From CAYYAQ01 sp964469555 (GTDB lineage: Bacteria; Planctomycetota; UBA1135; UBA2386): 57,250 nucleotides of DNA. Positions 26,651 to 35,687 of the stretch are shown piece after piece. Location: contig CAYYAQ010000012.1 in assembly GCA_964469555.1 (NCBI GenBank), forward strand, positions 1 to 57,250, in the 5' to 3' direction. Each line of letters starts with the position of its first letter. Within the stretch, counting starts at the first letter, position 1. Under the pieces are notes generated by a model. It made no database searches. It had not been told where the DNA came from and saw nothing but the letters and a program-made list of their open reading frames with translations. The position numbers were made by a program, and so were the translations under genes.

Positions 26651-29600
26651 CTAGGGCCGCTTCGCGCTCGCCGCCTCTCGCCGGACCAGCTCGGCGAGGC
26701 CCTTCTGCACCTTCTCGACGTCGACGCTCACCGTCACTCTGTGCAGACCACCGCCGGGTACGATGTGGACGTTGACGGCACCGAAGTCGACCGGAACCGC
26801 GCGGGTTATCCGGTTCTTCCCCGTCGCCAGCAGGAAGGCGATCACCTTGTATTGACCATCCGCCACCGACGGGATCTTCACGGACTCTCCCGGCCCCAAG
26901 AGCACGCCAGTCTTCCTCGCGAGTCTGCCGCGGAACCAGCGCCCGATGCGGTTGCTCGGCCCATCCCACGTCGCGAGCCGTTGCGGCGACCCGGCGACGA
27001 CGGGGCCAACAGACTGCAACTTGATCCACACCATGGCCTGCCCCACGAGGCGACGCATGCCGGGCAAGACCAATTCGACCGGCGGGATCTTCAGGAACCG
27101 CACTTCGTTCGGACCCGGGCTGAGGAAGGTGCGGTCCGCGCTGTAGCCATCCGCCATCGGCCACACCTCGAGCTGCGTGCTGGCGCTGATGATCTCGAGC
27201 TTCTGACCCATCCACTTGAAACCGACGAACGAGGTCTGGCCGTTCGGTCGCACGACTTGCGCGATGAGGGGCCAGTCCGGCTTGATCGGCTGACCCCGTT
27301 CATTGACGGCGGTGAGCTGGAAGCGTCGCAGGAGCGCACCGATGTCGAGGTCGAGCAGGCGCCGGTGCAGACCCTGTTGTCCTGGCTCGATCTGGATGCC
27401 GTCGATCCGCATGATCGGATCCGGGAAACTCCGCAGGCTGATCAGGATGTTGTAGACGCCGGGTTTGACCCAGTCGAAGTAGACGTACTTCTTGCCCCTG
27501 TGATCGTGGATCCGGTCTTCGCGCCGCTGCTTCGTGTTGACAGCCGATACGAGCACCACCTTGAGGTCGCGGCTCGGCAACCAGGAAGGCGACAGGACGG
27601 TGCCGACGACTTTCGAGTTGCGCAGCAACTTCAGGTCGAGTTCCGCGCCCGGCTGAATGTCATCGGACTCGAACGGGAAGTGGCGGCGCGTGCTCACTCG
27701 CACCCGATAACGAGCCGATTCGAGCTCGCCGAAGAGTTCGTACCGGCCTTCCTTGTCGGCGCGGGCCATCACAAAGGCCTCGTCGACGAATGCCCGCCGC
27801 GGCGGATCGCCGTTCAGGTCGCGTTCGCGCACGAGTTGGACATTGGCTCCCGGGACCGGCTGGCCCCGGTCGTCGATGACGAGTCCGCGCGCGATCGCGG
27901 CGAACGCGTCGAGGCGCAGATCGCCGAGGTCGGTCACTCGACCGGCGGGAAGTCCCTGGAGGGGCATCGCGAAGCCGGCGGCCGGTCGCACGTTGTTTTG
28001 CCGGATCTCCAGACGGAACGGCGGTCGGTTCTTTTCGAATGCCTGATAGGGCAGGTGGAATCGACCCTCGATATCGGTCGTGACGTCCTCGCCCTCGAGT
28101 CGCCCGGTGCTGGTGTTGATCAGGAAGCTTGGACGCAGGCCGGCGAGCGGTTTGTCCGCGGCGTCGAGCAATCGACCAAACAGCATGCCTTCCTTCGGCG
28201 CCACCACCACGTCGATCGTGACGCGTTCACCCGGCTTGTCCGGCCCGGCGAACAGCGGGACGTTCCAGCGGAAGTCTTCGTCGTCGAGCCTGCACTGCGC
28301 CGTGAACTCGAGCCCCAGCCCCACGAACGAAAACACGATCTCGGTCTCGTTCTGATCCTTGCGCTTCTTGATGCGCTCCCAGGGATCGACTCCACCGTTC
28401 ATGCGGAGGTCAGCGTGCACGGGGTGCGTGAAGGGCCGACCGTCGAGATCGACCATGCGCAGGGAGATGCTGCCGGTCGGCGGCAGCCGCAACTCGATCG
28501 TCTTCGACTTGACCGGTTGACCGGAGAATTCGCGGGACTCCGGTTGCGAGAGCGGCATGAGGAGGACGGCCTGGAACTGGCTGACGTGCTGGCCGGGCCA
28601 CCACTTCTCGTGTTGCTGTCGGTAGGCCTGGAAATGCCGGAACACCGCGATCCCCTTCCCATCCGTCAAACGGCGCGCCTTCACCTCGGAACGCAGTGAG
28701 ATGACCACCTCTGGCTTCTGCTTCGCCTTGGCGGCCCCCGCCGGGCGCTTCTTTTTGCCCCGCCCCTTCTTCTTGCCGTCGCCACCCTTGCGACCGCCAT
28801 TTCGGCCCCGGTTTCCGCCGCCCTTCAGCCCGCGCATGGCACCCTTGATCTCCCGCTGCCGATTGCGGATCTTCTCGATCCTGGGCGCCGCTTCCCCGCG
28901 CCGACCGGGGTTCTCGCGGATGAACTGGTTGATCTTGGCTTCTTGCTTCGCGAGCTGGTCCATCTGGACCATCAACGCCTGCATTTGTCGCGGATACTCG
29001 CGAGCCGGGATCCGCTGCACGAGACCGACCGGCACCCCCGCGACCGTGCGATCCTCGCCATCCTTGTCGGCGGCGACGACGCGCACGGTGACCGTCTCAT
29101 CCACGTGCAGGGTGATCGTCTCGACCTCGCGGTGTCTCCGACCGACCATGGCGAAGCCGTAGGTCCCCGGACCCTGCGCCGTCACGATCGCCCGCTTCTG
29201 CACCGGCGGCAGTTCGACTCGACCCTTGACGTCGGTCTTGAATCGCTGCCCCTGATTCTCCGCGACGCCGCTCCAGTGCTGGGCGAACGGGTCCTTGAGC
29301 CTGTCGCCGTCGAAACCGTCGAGGATGAAGACATCCGTCTCGACCGCCGGCACTCCCTTCTTGCCGTCCCACACCTGCAGCACCAGCGCGCGGGCGTTGC
29401 CCTCGCCTTCGCCGCCGGCGACCTCTTCGCGCATGAAGTCCTCGAGACCTTCCGGCAGCGTGTCGTCGAACTTCTCCGTCTCGACACCCTCGGACTGCAA
29501 CGCGTCCGCATCGAGCGAATCGGGTGCCTCGCCGTCGTCTTCGACCAGCACTTCGGTCTCGATCTGCGAGACCTCGAGGCCGTCGTCACCGGTCATCGCG

Positions 29601-29662
29601 AAATACGCGCCGGCGCCACCGACCAGAAGCACCATCAGGATCAGGGAAAGGGTCTTGTTCAT
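26651..29662 (-). CDS. Large exported protein with several carboxypeptidase-regulatory-like beta domains
   Basis: About 1003 residues from ATG 29662 (MNKTLSLILM), with an N-terminal hydrophobic helix that is either a signal peptide or an anchor. An acidic segment follows (40-90). A Lys/Arg/Gly-rich patch (GRKGGDGKKKGRGKKKRPAG) interrupts the middle. Several beta modules read like CarboxypepD_reg/Ig domains: RGLVIDDRGQPVPGANVQLV, RLLDAADKPLAGLRPSFLI, SARYRVRVSTRRHFPF. Such proteins are common in planctomycetes and are presumably cell-surface structural proteins. The 46-bp element at 29764-29809 lies 102 bases upstream. Confidence 0.8.
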   Translation of the reverse strand: MNKTLSLILMVLLVGGAGAYFAMTGDDGLEVSQIETEVLVEDDGEAPDSLDADALQSEGVETEKFDDTLPEGLEDFMREEVAGGEGEGNARALVLQVWDGKKGVPAVETDVFILDGFDGDRLKDPFAQHWSGVAENQGQRFKTDVKGRVELPPVQKRAIVTAQGPGTYGFAMVGRRHREVETITLHVDETVTVRVVAADKDGEDRTVAGVPVGLVQRIPAREYPRQMQALMVQMDQLAKQEAKINQFIRENPGRRGEAAPRIEKIRNRQREIKGAMRGLKGGGNRGRNGGRKGGDGKKKGRGKKKRPAGAAKAKQKPEVVISLRSEVKARRLTDGKGIAVFRHFQAYRQQHEKWWPGQHVSQFQAVLLMPLSQPESREFSGQPVKSKTIELRLPPTGSISLRMVDLDGRPFTHPVHADLRMNGGVDPWERIKKRKDQNETEIVFSFVGLGLEFTAQCRLDDEDFRWNVPLFAGPDKPGERVTIDVVVAPKEGMLFGRLLDAADKPLAGLRPSFLINTSTGRLEGEDVTTDIEGRFHLPYQAFEKNRPPFRLEIRQNNVRPAAGFAMPLQGLPAGRVTDLGDLRLDAFAAIARGLVIDDRGQPVPGANVQLVRERDLNGDPPRRAFVDEAFVMARADKEGRYELFGELESARYRVRVSTRRHFPFESDDIQPGAELDLKLLRNSKVVGTVLSPSWLPSRDLKVVLVSAVNTKQRREDRIHDHRGKKYVYFDWVKPGVYNILISLRSFPDPIMRIDGIQIEPGQQGLHRRLLDLDIGALLRRFQLTAVNERGQPIKPDWPLIAQVVRPNGQTSFVGFKWMGQKLEIISASTQLEVWPMADGYSADRTFLSPGPNEVRFLKIPPVELVLPGMRRLVGQAMVWIKLQSVGPVVAGSPQRLATWDGPSNRIGRWFRGRLARKTGVLLGPGESVKIPSVADGQYKVIAFLLATGKNRITRAVPVDFGAVNVHIVPGGGLHRVTVSVDVEKVQKGLAELVRREAASAKRP

Positions 29663-29763
29663 CGGGTTGGCGGGGACTTCGCCGGCTCGGGTCCCCACAT
29701 CGCGTTCCGACGCCGGCTAGATCATCATGGCCGCGATCGAGGCCGTTGTGTCAAAAGACCCAG

Positions 29764-29809
29764 GGACTATTCCGCTCGCCAGGGGGTTCGGGACATCCCA
29801 TTGTTGTAA
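29764..29809 (-). repeat. 46-bp repeated element, copy 2 (candidate promoter)
   Basis: Same element as at 17991-18036, identical at 43 of 46 positions by eye. It lies in the 158-base gap between two minus-strand genes. It points toward the start at 29662, so it is well placed to be a promoter and not a terminator of the gene at 29821. Confidence 0.7.
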
Positions 29810-29820
29810 TCTGACCCGAG

Positions 29821-32067
29821 TCAGTCACGAACCCGCGCCCGCAGGATGTTTGAAGCGCTCAACCCCAACACGATCGGGCAAGGCGAGGAAGTTGTCCCTA
29901 GTACGATGACCTGCACGTCGAGGTCGTAATCAAGCAAACGCATGTCGCAGGGGATGGTCGAGGTCAATTGCGTACCACCGGCGCTCAGGGGCAGGCCAAC
30001 CATGATCGGTCCGAGCAAGAACTGGCACGTGGCGCACGGGAACTGCGGTCGCGAGGAAGGGACCCCGGCGACGAAAATGCCGCTGGTCGCTCCGGTATCC
30101 GCTCCGCGCAGCTGGAAGGTCACTTTCTCCCCGAACGAAAACGCCCCCGAGATGCTGAGTGTACCCCCGCCTCCGCAACTGTTGGCGATCGTCTGCACCG
30201 GCCCACCGACGACGGCGTCGTAGCGGGCCACCATGACCATGCTCCGCGGCGGCGTGGCGCTGAGCTCCTCCTGCTGAAACAGGATCCACGCCTGATCGGA
30301 CGTGGTCGCGCCCCCCGAGAAGTGGGAAGCGATCGCCGGCCATTCACACCTTCGCCCGGAGCTGCGCGAGACCCGCCACCCCGATCCACAGTTCGTGCAG
30401 TCGGGCAACAGATTCTGGATGTGACACCGGTACGAGGTCGTCGAGTTCGGTTCGCGATCGGCCCAAACAGCCACGTAGCGCGACCCGACGAAGGACACGG
30501 CCGGGTGAGCCTCGTCGTCGTTGCTCGTGGCAGCCAACGCCCGCGGGGCGACGCGGGTGCGCATCGGCTGGGTCACCGTGGCCGGGACCGAGACCGCCCA
30601 ACACCAGATGTCGCCGAGACTCGAGGTCGAACTCTCCGGTCTCTGGAATACGACCGCGAAGTCCGTGCCGTCGCCGTCGACGTCCGGGAACTGGTTCGTC
30701 AGCGGCAGCGAGACCGGTGCGCTCGCAGGAGCGAGGTCCATCGTGAAGGCCTGGAGGGCGATGCTCGAGGTGAAGGCCTCCCAGACGATGGCGACGCGCC
30801 GCTTGGCTCCGCCACTCTTTGAGATCGCCGGGTTGTCGTGCAGCGGTGCCTTGCCGACCGCGAGTGTTTTCGGTGTTCCCACGGTCACGGATGTCGTGCT
30901 CTTCACCTCGATCTCGACTGCGCGGATGCCGACGCCCTCATCGTCCCAGACGCACACCGCGTCGTCGTCCGCACTCGTCACCTCTCCCGCGATGTCCGGA
31001 GTGATCTCATTCGACGTCGTCCCGGCGATGGTCACGATCGCAGACACTGCCTTCGTGCTGACATCGACCGCACGACCCCTCACATCCCAGTTTCCCTTCG
31101 CGTTGTCCTGCCACACCACCATGTACATGTCCGTGGACGCGATGTTGGCGATGCTCGGGCGGCTCTGGATTCCGGTTCCGCTGACTACGACCAATCCCGT
31201 GCGCCCGGTGTTGTCGCTCTTCAACCGCGTCGCCCAGATGTCGACGTCCGTCGCCGAGTGGTGGATCTCCCATACGAGAAGATAGAAGTCGTTGGTAGCG
31301 TCGTATGCGATGTCGGGCCGTCTGTCCTGGAACGACGCACCACCGCTGAATATGCCACCGATGACCGGATCCAGGACCAGCGGGTAGGCCGCCGCGTCGA
31401 CAAAACGCGCTGGCAGCACGAGCTCGATGAAGTCGCCATCGAAGTTCATGTGGCCGGGAACCCGGTCCCCGTCCGCGTCGAAACCCGTCACCGCTCCGAT
31501 CTTCACGCCGCCGACGAGACCCTCCTTGGTCAGACTCAGCGTCTCGAGCCCCTCGCCCCGCTTCGCTGCGAGTTCGGTGTGAACGCGCAGTCGCACGATC
31601 AGGTCTCCCGTGCCTGCAGGCCTGCTGCGGAACACGAAGCTCTGCTCGATGTCTGTGTCACGAACTTCGTAACGCTCGATGATGTCCAGCGCGCCGTCAC
31701 TGCCACGCGGAATGCTCACGACGTCAGCGGAGAGACTGGGTTCGGCACCGGAACCGGTTTCGATCACGGTCGACCCTCGTCGAATCGAATCGAAGACCAG
31801 CTGCACGGGGAAGTTCCTAGGCGCGGTGGGGCCGAGGGTCGGCGTGAAGTGGATCCCGCTTCTGTCGAACCGGGCCTTGTAGGCCGGACTGTCGGCCAAG
31901 AGCCTACCGCCATCCCAACGCACCGAATGGCCCTCAGCGCGCATCGCATCCACGGCGATGCGCGGACCTTCTTGCGCGCTACATACTGCGGTGAGACACA
32001 GGACGGCTGCCGAGGCGAAGAGGTTCGGGATCGCGCACGCGAGGGGACGGTGCTTGGTCAGGTTCAT
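29821..32067 (-). CDS. Exported beta-propeller-like repeat protein with planctomycete C-terminal module
   Basis: 748 residues from ATG 32067 (MNLTKHRPLA), with a signal peptide ending near CSAQEG. Residues 260-620 hold repeats of the type RPDIAYDATNDFYLLVWEI and RPSIANIASTDMYMVVWQDN, suggesting a beta-propeller. The last ~110 residues (SCGGGGTLSISGAFSFGEKV ... GLPLSAGGTQLTSTIPCDMR ... GLSASNILRARV) share a pattern with the end of the protein at 34281-35600. I infer a shared surface-display or sorting module. No enzyme motif is seen. Confidence 0.78.
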   Translation of the reverse strand: MNLTKHRPLACAIPNLFASAAVLCLTAVCSAQEGPRIAVDAMRAEGHSVRWDGGRLLADSPAYKARFDRSGIHFTPTLGPTAPRNFPVQLVFDSIRRGSTVIETGSGAEPSLSADVVSIPRGSDGALDIIERYEVRDTDIEQSFVFRSRPAGTGDLIVRLRVHTELAAKRGEGLETLSLTKEGLVGGVKIGAVTGFDADGDRVPGHMNFDGDFIELVLPARFVDAAAYPLVLDPVIGGIFSGGASFQDRRPDIAYDATNDFYLLVWEIHHSATDVDIWATRLKSDNTGRTGLVVVSGTGIQSRPSIANIASTDMYMVVWQDNAKGNWDVRGRAVDVSTKAVSAIVTIAGTTSNEITPDIAGEVTSADDDAVCVWDDEGVGIRAVEIEVKSTTSVTVGTPKTLAVGKAPLHDNPAISKSGGAKRRVAIVWEAFTSSIALQAFTMDLAPASAPVSLPLTNQFPDVDGDGTDFAVVFQRPESSTSSLGDIWCWAVSVPATVTQPMRTRVAPRALAATSNDDEAHPAVSFVGSRYVAVWADREPNSTTSYRCHIQNLLPDCTNCGSGWRVSRSSGRRCEWPAIASHFSGGATTSDQAWILFQQEELSATPPRSMVMVARYDAVVGGPVQTIANSCGGGGTLSISGAFSFGEKVTFQLRGADTGATSGIFVAGVPSSRPQFPCATCQFLLGPIMVGLPLSAGGTQLTSTIPCDMRLLDYDLDVQVIVLGTTSSPCPIVLGLSASNILRARVRD

Positions 32068-32099
32068 GAACTTGCCGGGGACGAGCAAACCGCGTAGTG

Positions 32100-32114
32100 G
32101 TCAGTGTAGCTGAC
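32100..32114. promoter_or_regulatory. Interrupted palindrome upstream of the propeller-like gene
   Basis: GTCAG-TGTAG-CTGAC is a perfect 5-bp dyad with a 5-base centre, 33 bases before the start at 32067. It could be an operator, but a site this short can arise by chance. Confidence 0.25.
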
Positions 32115-32260
32115 ATTCTCGCGCCGTGGTCATATTTCTCGATCCACGCACGCCAAACCCTCCTGTCAGAACCAACCGAGCTTGTCCAGACTACGCGAAT
32201 GCGCACTGTCCCGCTCGCCTCGCTCCTCGCTCCGGTTTCCGGGTGCTCGGTCGCACCCGA

Positions 32261-32640
32261 AGCCGCTCCTGGCTGGCGTCCTTCGTCGCATACATGCGGG
32301 GGATCCGGTTCATGCCGAACCCGAATCGGAACCGCGACGACACGCTGTCGACGACGCCGGTCGGCGCGAGCGCGAAGGACGGCGAGATCCTGTTCAACAC
32401 GAAGAAAGACGTCGGCAAGAACGGAGCGATCCAGTTCCGCTGCGTCGAGTGCCACACAAATCCGTCGGGCGGCGGCGCGTTCGCCTTCGACGGCCTGATC
32501 GGCCAACCGATGAAGGCGGTACAGCTGCGCGGTCTCTACAAACGAACGGGACGCAGGCCGACGGCGAACAATACGAATCTGATCGGGAGCAAGGTGCGGC
32601 TGCAAACCGCGATGGTAGCGCCGTGTGGCCAACTCGGGGC
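32261..32640 (+). pseudogene. Fragment of a c-type cytochrome protein
   Basis: The frame reads FVAYMRGIRFMPNPNRNRDD, then ASAKDGEILFNTKKDVG, then the haem motif RCVECHTNPSGGG, then QPMKAVQLRGLYKRTG. The order PNPNRNRD, G-x-x-L-F-N, C-x-x-C-H, Q-L-R-x-L-Y-x-x-T-G is that of the C-terminal part of di-haem or propeller-cytochrome proteins found in these bacteria. No signal peptide or ribosome site precedes it and the text decays after about 32590. Everything normally N-terminal (several hundred residues) is absent, so this is a remnant. Confidence 0.6.
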
Positions 32641-32759
32641 GGCGGCCTCCGCCCGGGCTAGAGCTCGTCGTGCTGAAGTAGGCCGTCACTACCAGTCCAG
32701 GATCGGGACTTGAACGGATCGCGCGAGAGTTGGTCCTGGTTCGGAGACGACTAAGGATC

Positions 32760-33488
32760 ATGATCCTGATCCCGACCCTGGAGCTTCTTGGTGGCAAACT
32801 GGTGCGATTGGTCGGTGGCTCGGAAACCGAGACGACCGTGCTCAGTGAGAACCCTCTGGAGGCCGCTCGCGAGCTTCGTTCTGCGGGATCGATGTTCCTG
32901 CACGTCGTGGACCTCGACGCCATGTTCGGGATTGGCAACAACAACGACGTGTTGCGGAGGCTGTCGGAAGAGCGGATCCCATACCAGGTGCGCGGTGGCG
33001 TCCGCACGGCGCAACGCGCCGTCGAACTCCTCCGACTGGGCGCGGATCGCGTCGTGCTCGGCGACCTTCCCTTTCGGGACTGGAGCGCGGCGAGGAAGCT
33101 CGTCAAGAGCTTTGGGCTGCGCGTCGTCGCCACTCTCGACGTCGTGGGTAACGAGGCGCTCGGCGATATGGAATCGGACAGGCGACTCGACCTGGACCAG
33201 GCGCTGCAGGTTCTTCTCGACACCGGCGCGGAGCACATCATCTACAACAGTGTCGAGTCGGCTGGCAAGGATGCGTACCTGGACCTCACCGTACTGGAAC
33301 GCGTGATGTCCCACGGTTGGTTCCAGGTCTACACGCGGTGCACGGTGCATACTCCGGGGGAACTCTACCCGCTGCTCGGACTCGAGAGTCGGGGCCTGCG
33401 AGGTGTGATCCTGAACAACGCGCTCGCGTCGGACTGCGCGCCGATCGGGCCGCTCCTCGAGAGTGCCGACGCGAGCTTGACCGCCTAG
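32760..33488 (+). CDS. HisA-like (phosphate-binding TIM barrel) protein
   Basis: 242 residues from ATG 32760, preceded by a TAAGGA ribosome site. The fold and blocks match HisA/HisF: ILIPTLELLGGKLVRL, HVVDLDAMFG, VRGGVRT, LGADRVVLGD and GAEHIIY. The usual first catalytic Asp (position 8) is Glu here; Asp127 is kept (ATLDVVGNE); the Thr expected in Y-T-D is Asn163. Because two of the three residues needed for PRFAR isomerisation differ, and no other his gene is nearby, a role outside histidine synthesis is possible. HisA-related paralogues occur in C1-metabolism clusters of planctomycetes; nothing here shows that context. Confidence 0.78.
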   Translation: MILIPTLELLGGKLVRLVGGSETETTVLSENPLEAARELRSAGSMFLHVVDLDAMFGIGNNNDVLRRLSEERIPYQVRGGVRTAQRAVELLRLGADRVVLGDLPFRDWSAARKLVKSFGLRVVATLDVVGNEALGDMESDRRLDLDQALQVLLDTGAEHIIYNSVESAGKDAYLDLTVLERVMSHGWFQVYTRCTVHTPGELYPLLGLESRGLRGVILNNALASDCAPIGPLLESADASLTA

Positions 33489-33637
33489 TCGGTCAAGCCG
33501 CTTGCTAGCGAACGTGCACGGCCCGCACGCTGCGCGGGGACGGGACTCGAACTCGAGAACACGAGAACGACGAGGAGACTCTGGCGAAGGCACGGCATGG
33601 TTGCACCGACGCTATCGCAGTGTCCCCCGTCTTGCCT

Positions 33638-33985
33638 CTACGCGTCGCGCATCAGCACGTTCTCGAGCCATGCGTAGACCACGGGCAAATCGACTCTCGT
33701 CGAACTGATGTCCAAGCATTCCAAGTGCTTCAACTTGGAGATCGCCGCAAGAGCCTTGGCGGTGATCCGATGGCACTTCGAAAGATCGAGAGATCTCAAC
33801 TGCGTGAGATTGGCGACGTGGGACAGCCCTGTATCGGAGAAGCGATTGCAACCCGACAAGTTCAGCTCGGTCAGCCCGGATGCTGTGCAAATCGATTGAA
33901 GATCGGCATCCGTGACGTTCGAACCCTTGGTTTTCAGAAGGTCCCTCGCAGCGAGAGACTCGCTGTCCTGAGGAACGAGAGCGTT
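33638..33985 (-). pseudogene. Leucine-rich repeat protein fragment without a start codon
   Basis: The open stretch runs from a TAG at 33986-33988 to the stop at 33638. It reads GSNVTDADLQSICTASGL, TELNLSGCNRFSDTGLSHVA, QLRSLDLSKCHRITAKALAA and LKHLECLDISSTRVDLPVV: three to four LRRs of the RNI/planctomycete type (L-x-x-L-x-L-S-x-C). No ATG or GTG lies before the first repeat; the only ATG (33859) would cut a repeat in half. No signal peptide is found. It is therefore most likely a truncated gene, although a TTG start cannot be excluded. Confidence 0.55.
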
Positions 33986-33988
33986 CTA

Positions 33989-34280
33989 GGAGGGCACTTG
34001 GTCACATGGACGATCCCACGCCTGTCGAGTCCGCGCGACCGCGTAGCTCAATCACTCCTAATGTGAAAACCGAACTCGTTGTGGTCACGCTGTTTGTCGG
34101 CGCGATTTGCGATGCACCGCAGGCTCCTGATCCAAGGTCGTCACGAGTTCGATCGGATACCATCCTCATACTCGATTGTATTACTGTTGCATGGAGCGAT
34201 CAGGAGAGGGTCCGCTCGCGTTATCGACCGCGTTAGACCCGACGACACCTCGTACCAACGATCCAAACGATCATCCAGCC
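33989..34280. other. Intergenic region upstream of the beta-rich exported protein
   Basis: 292 bases without a recognisable gene and with lower GC than its surroundings in the stretch 34160-34200. It should contain the promoter of the gene at 34281, but I cannot point to a convincing -35/-10 pair. Confidence 0.4.
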
Positions 34281-35600
34281 ATGACACTCACGAAACTCAC
34301 ATTCGCGTCACTCGCCCTCTTGGCCATCTCCTCCCTCGGGTCCGCACAAGCCACCATCGCGTGGGTCGCCGGCAAGGACGGCGCTTGGGAGACTGCCGCC
34401 AACTGGCGAACCAATCAGACTCCTCCCGTCAACCGCGTGCCGATCAACGGCGACACCATCCGGCCCGGTGCCGCCGGCATCACGATCAACATTTCCTCGA
34501 CAACCGGTACCCAGAATCTGGGTAACTCGGCCCTCTTCCAGGGCGCAGTCACCAGCACCAAGATCGTGCAGACCGGCGGTACGCTGAATCTGAACTCGCT
34601 CTATCTGTCCTCGACCAAGGCCGCTGTGGCCAAGGGCCACGTCAACTACGAACTCAGGGGCGGCAGCCTGTACGCGGACTACCGCTCGACCTTCACGTGG
34701 GACAACAGCAGCGACCGTGCATCCCGCTTCCTGCAAACCGGCGGCTCGGCCAGGTTCGGCTCCGTCGCGACCCACGGCCTCAACATGGCCCAGAAGGCCC
34801 GCACGCAGCAGGCGTACTACGACCTGAAGGGAGGCATCTTCGACTCTGGGTATCTCAAGCTCGGCTCGGCTGGCAGCAACCAGACGGCGGTGTTCACACA
34901 GAGCGGGGTGTCTGTCGCCATTCTCCGTGGCACGCTCTACCTGGGAACCGTGGCCGGGACCACCGGTCGGTCGGTCTACAACCTCGACAATGGAACGCTG
35001 ACGATGTCGGCCACCGCCAATGCGTTCGTATTCACCCAACCCGGCGCCCCGGCCTACTTCGACTTCGACGGCGGCACGCTCAACCTCAGGGGAACCTGGA
35101 ACTTCACGAGCCTGAAGGGCATCTCGAACTCCGACTTCCGCGTGCACGGCAAAGCGGCCACCGCGGTCAACCTGTCCTTCAAGGCGGTCACGATCAGCGG
35201 ATTGGCGTACACCCGGATCTCTGGTTGCGAAGCTTCATCGAGCAGTTACGGAACGGGTCTGACCGGCAAGAACGGCGTGCCGACTCTCACCGTCAGTGCT
35301 GCGCCCAAGATCAATGCCATCATCAACCTGTTGGCGTCGAACTCATCGGGTTCCACGACCCAGGGCCTGCTGCTGGCAGGCCTCAGTCCGGTATCGCTCC
35401 CCTTCCTCGGCGGGCAACTGCTCGTCGCCCCGCCCTACGCGTTGGTCAACCTGGCCGTGCCCAATGGCGGCGCGACGCTACCGGTGACTGTCCCCAACAC
35501 CGCGTGCGCGAGTGTCTTCGTACAGCTGATGCAACTCGACACGGCTGCGACACAGGGTGTCTCCATGACCCGGGGACTGCGATTGAACATCGGGCACTGA
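34281..35600 (+). CDS. Exported beta-rich (autotransporter-like repeat) surface protein
   Basis: 439 residues from ATG 34281 (MTLTKLTFASLALLA), signal peptide ending near LGSAQA. The mature part is Gly/Ser/Thr-rich with repeating short strands (TGGTLNLNSLYLSS, GGSLYADYRS, NGTLTMSATA, GGTLNLRGTWNF), the pattern of right-handed beta-helix or autotransporter-associated strand repeats. The C-terminal ~75 residues (LPFLGGQLLVAPPYALV ... QLMQLDTAATQGVSMTRGLR) resemble the end of the protein at 29821-32067. Probably a surface or matrix protein; no catalytic motif is seen. Confidence 0.8.
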   Translation: MTLTKLTFASLALLAISSLGSAQATIAWVAGKDGAWETAANWRTNQTPPVNRVPINGDTIRPGAAGITINISSTTGTQNLGNSALFQGAVTSTKIVQTGGTLNLNSLYLSSTKAAVAKGHVNYELRGGSLYADYRSTFTWDNSSDRASRFLQTGGSARFGSVATHGLNMAQKARTQQAYYDLKGGIFDSGYLKLGSAGSNQTAVFTQSGVSVAILRGTLYLGTVAGTTGRSVYNLDNGTLTMSATANAFVFTQPGAPAYFDFDGGTLNLRGTWNFTSLKGISNSDFRVHGKAATAVNLSFKAVTISGLAYTRISGCEASSSSYGTGLTGKNGVPTLTVSAAPKINAIINLLASNSSGSTTQGLLLAGLSPVSLPFLGGQLLVAPPYALVNLAVPNGGATLPVTVPNTACASVFVQLMQLDTAATQGVSMTRGLRLNIGH

Positions 35601-35687
35601 CCCGACGCGGGCCGCTAACGCACCGTCAAAGACGGGAGACCGAGACAGCGTGGTTATTCGGGTAGCGCCCGTGGCACAATCCGTGCG

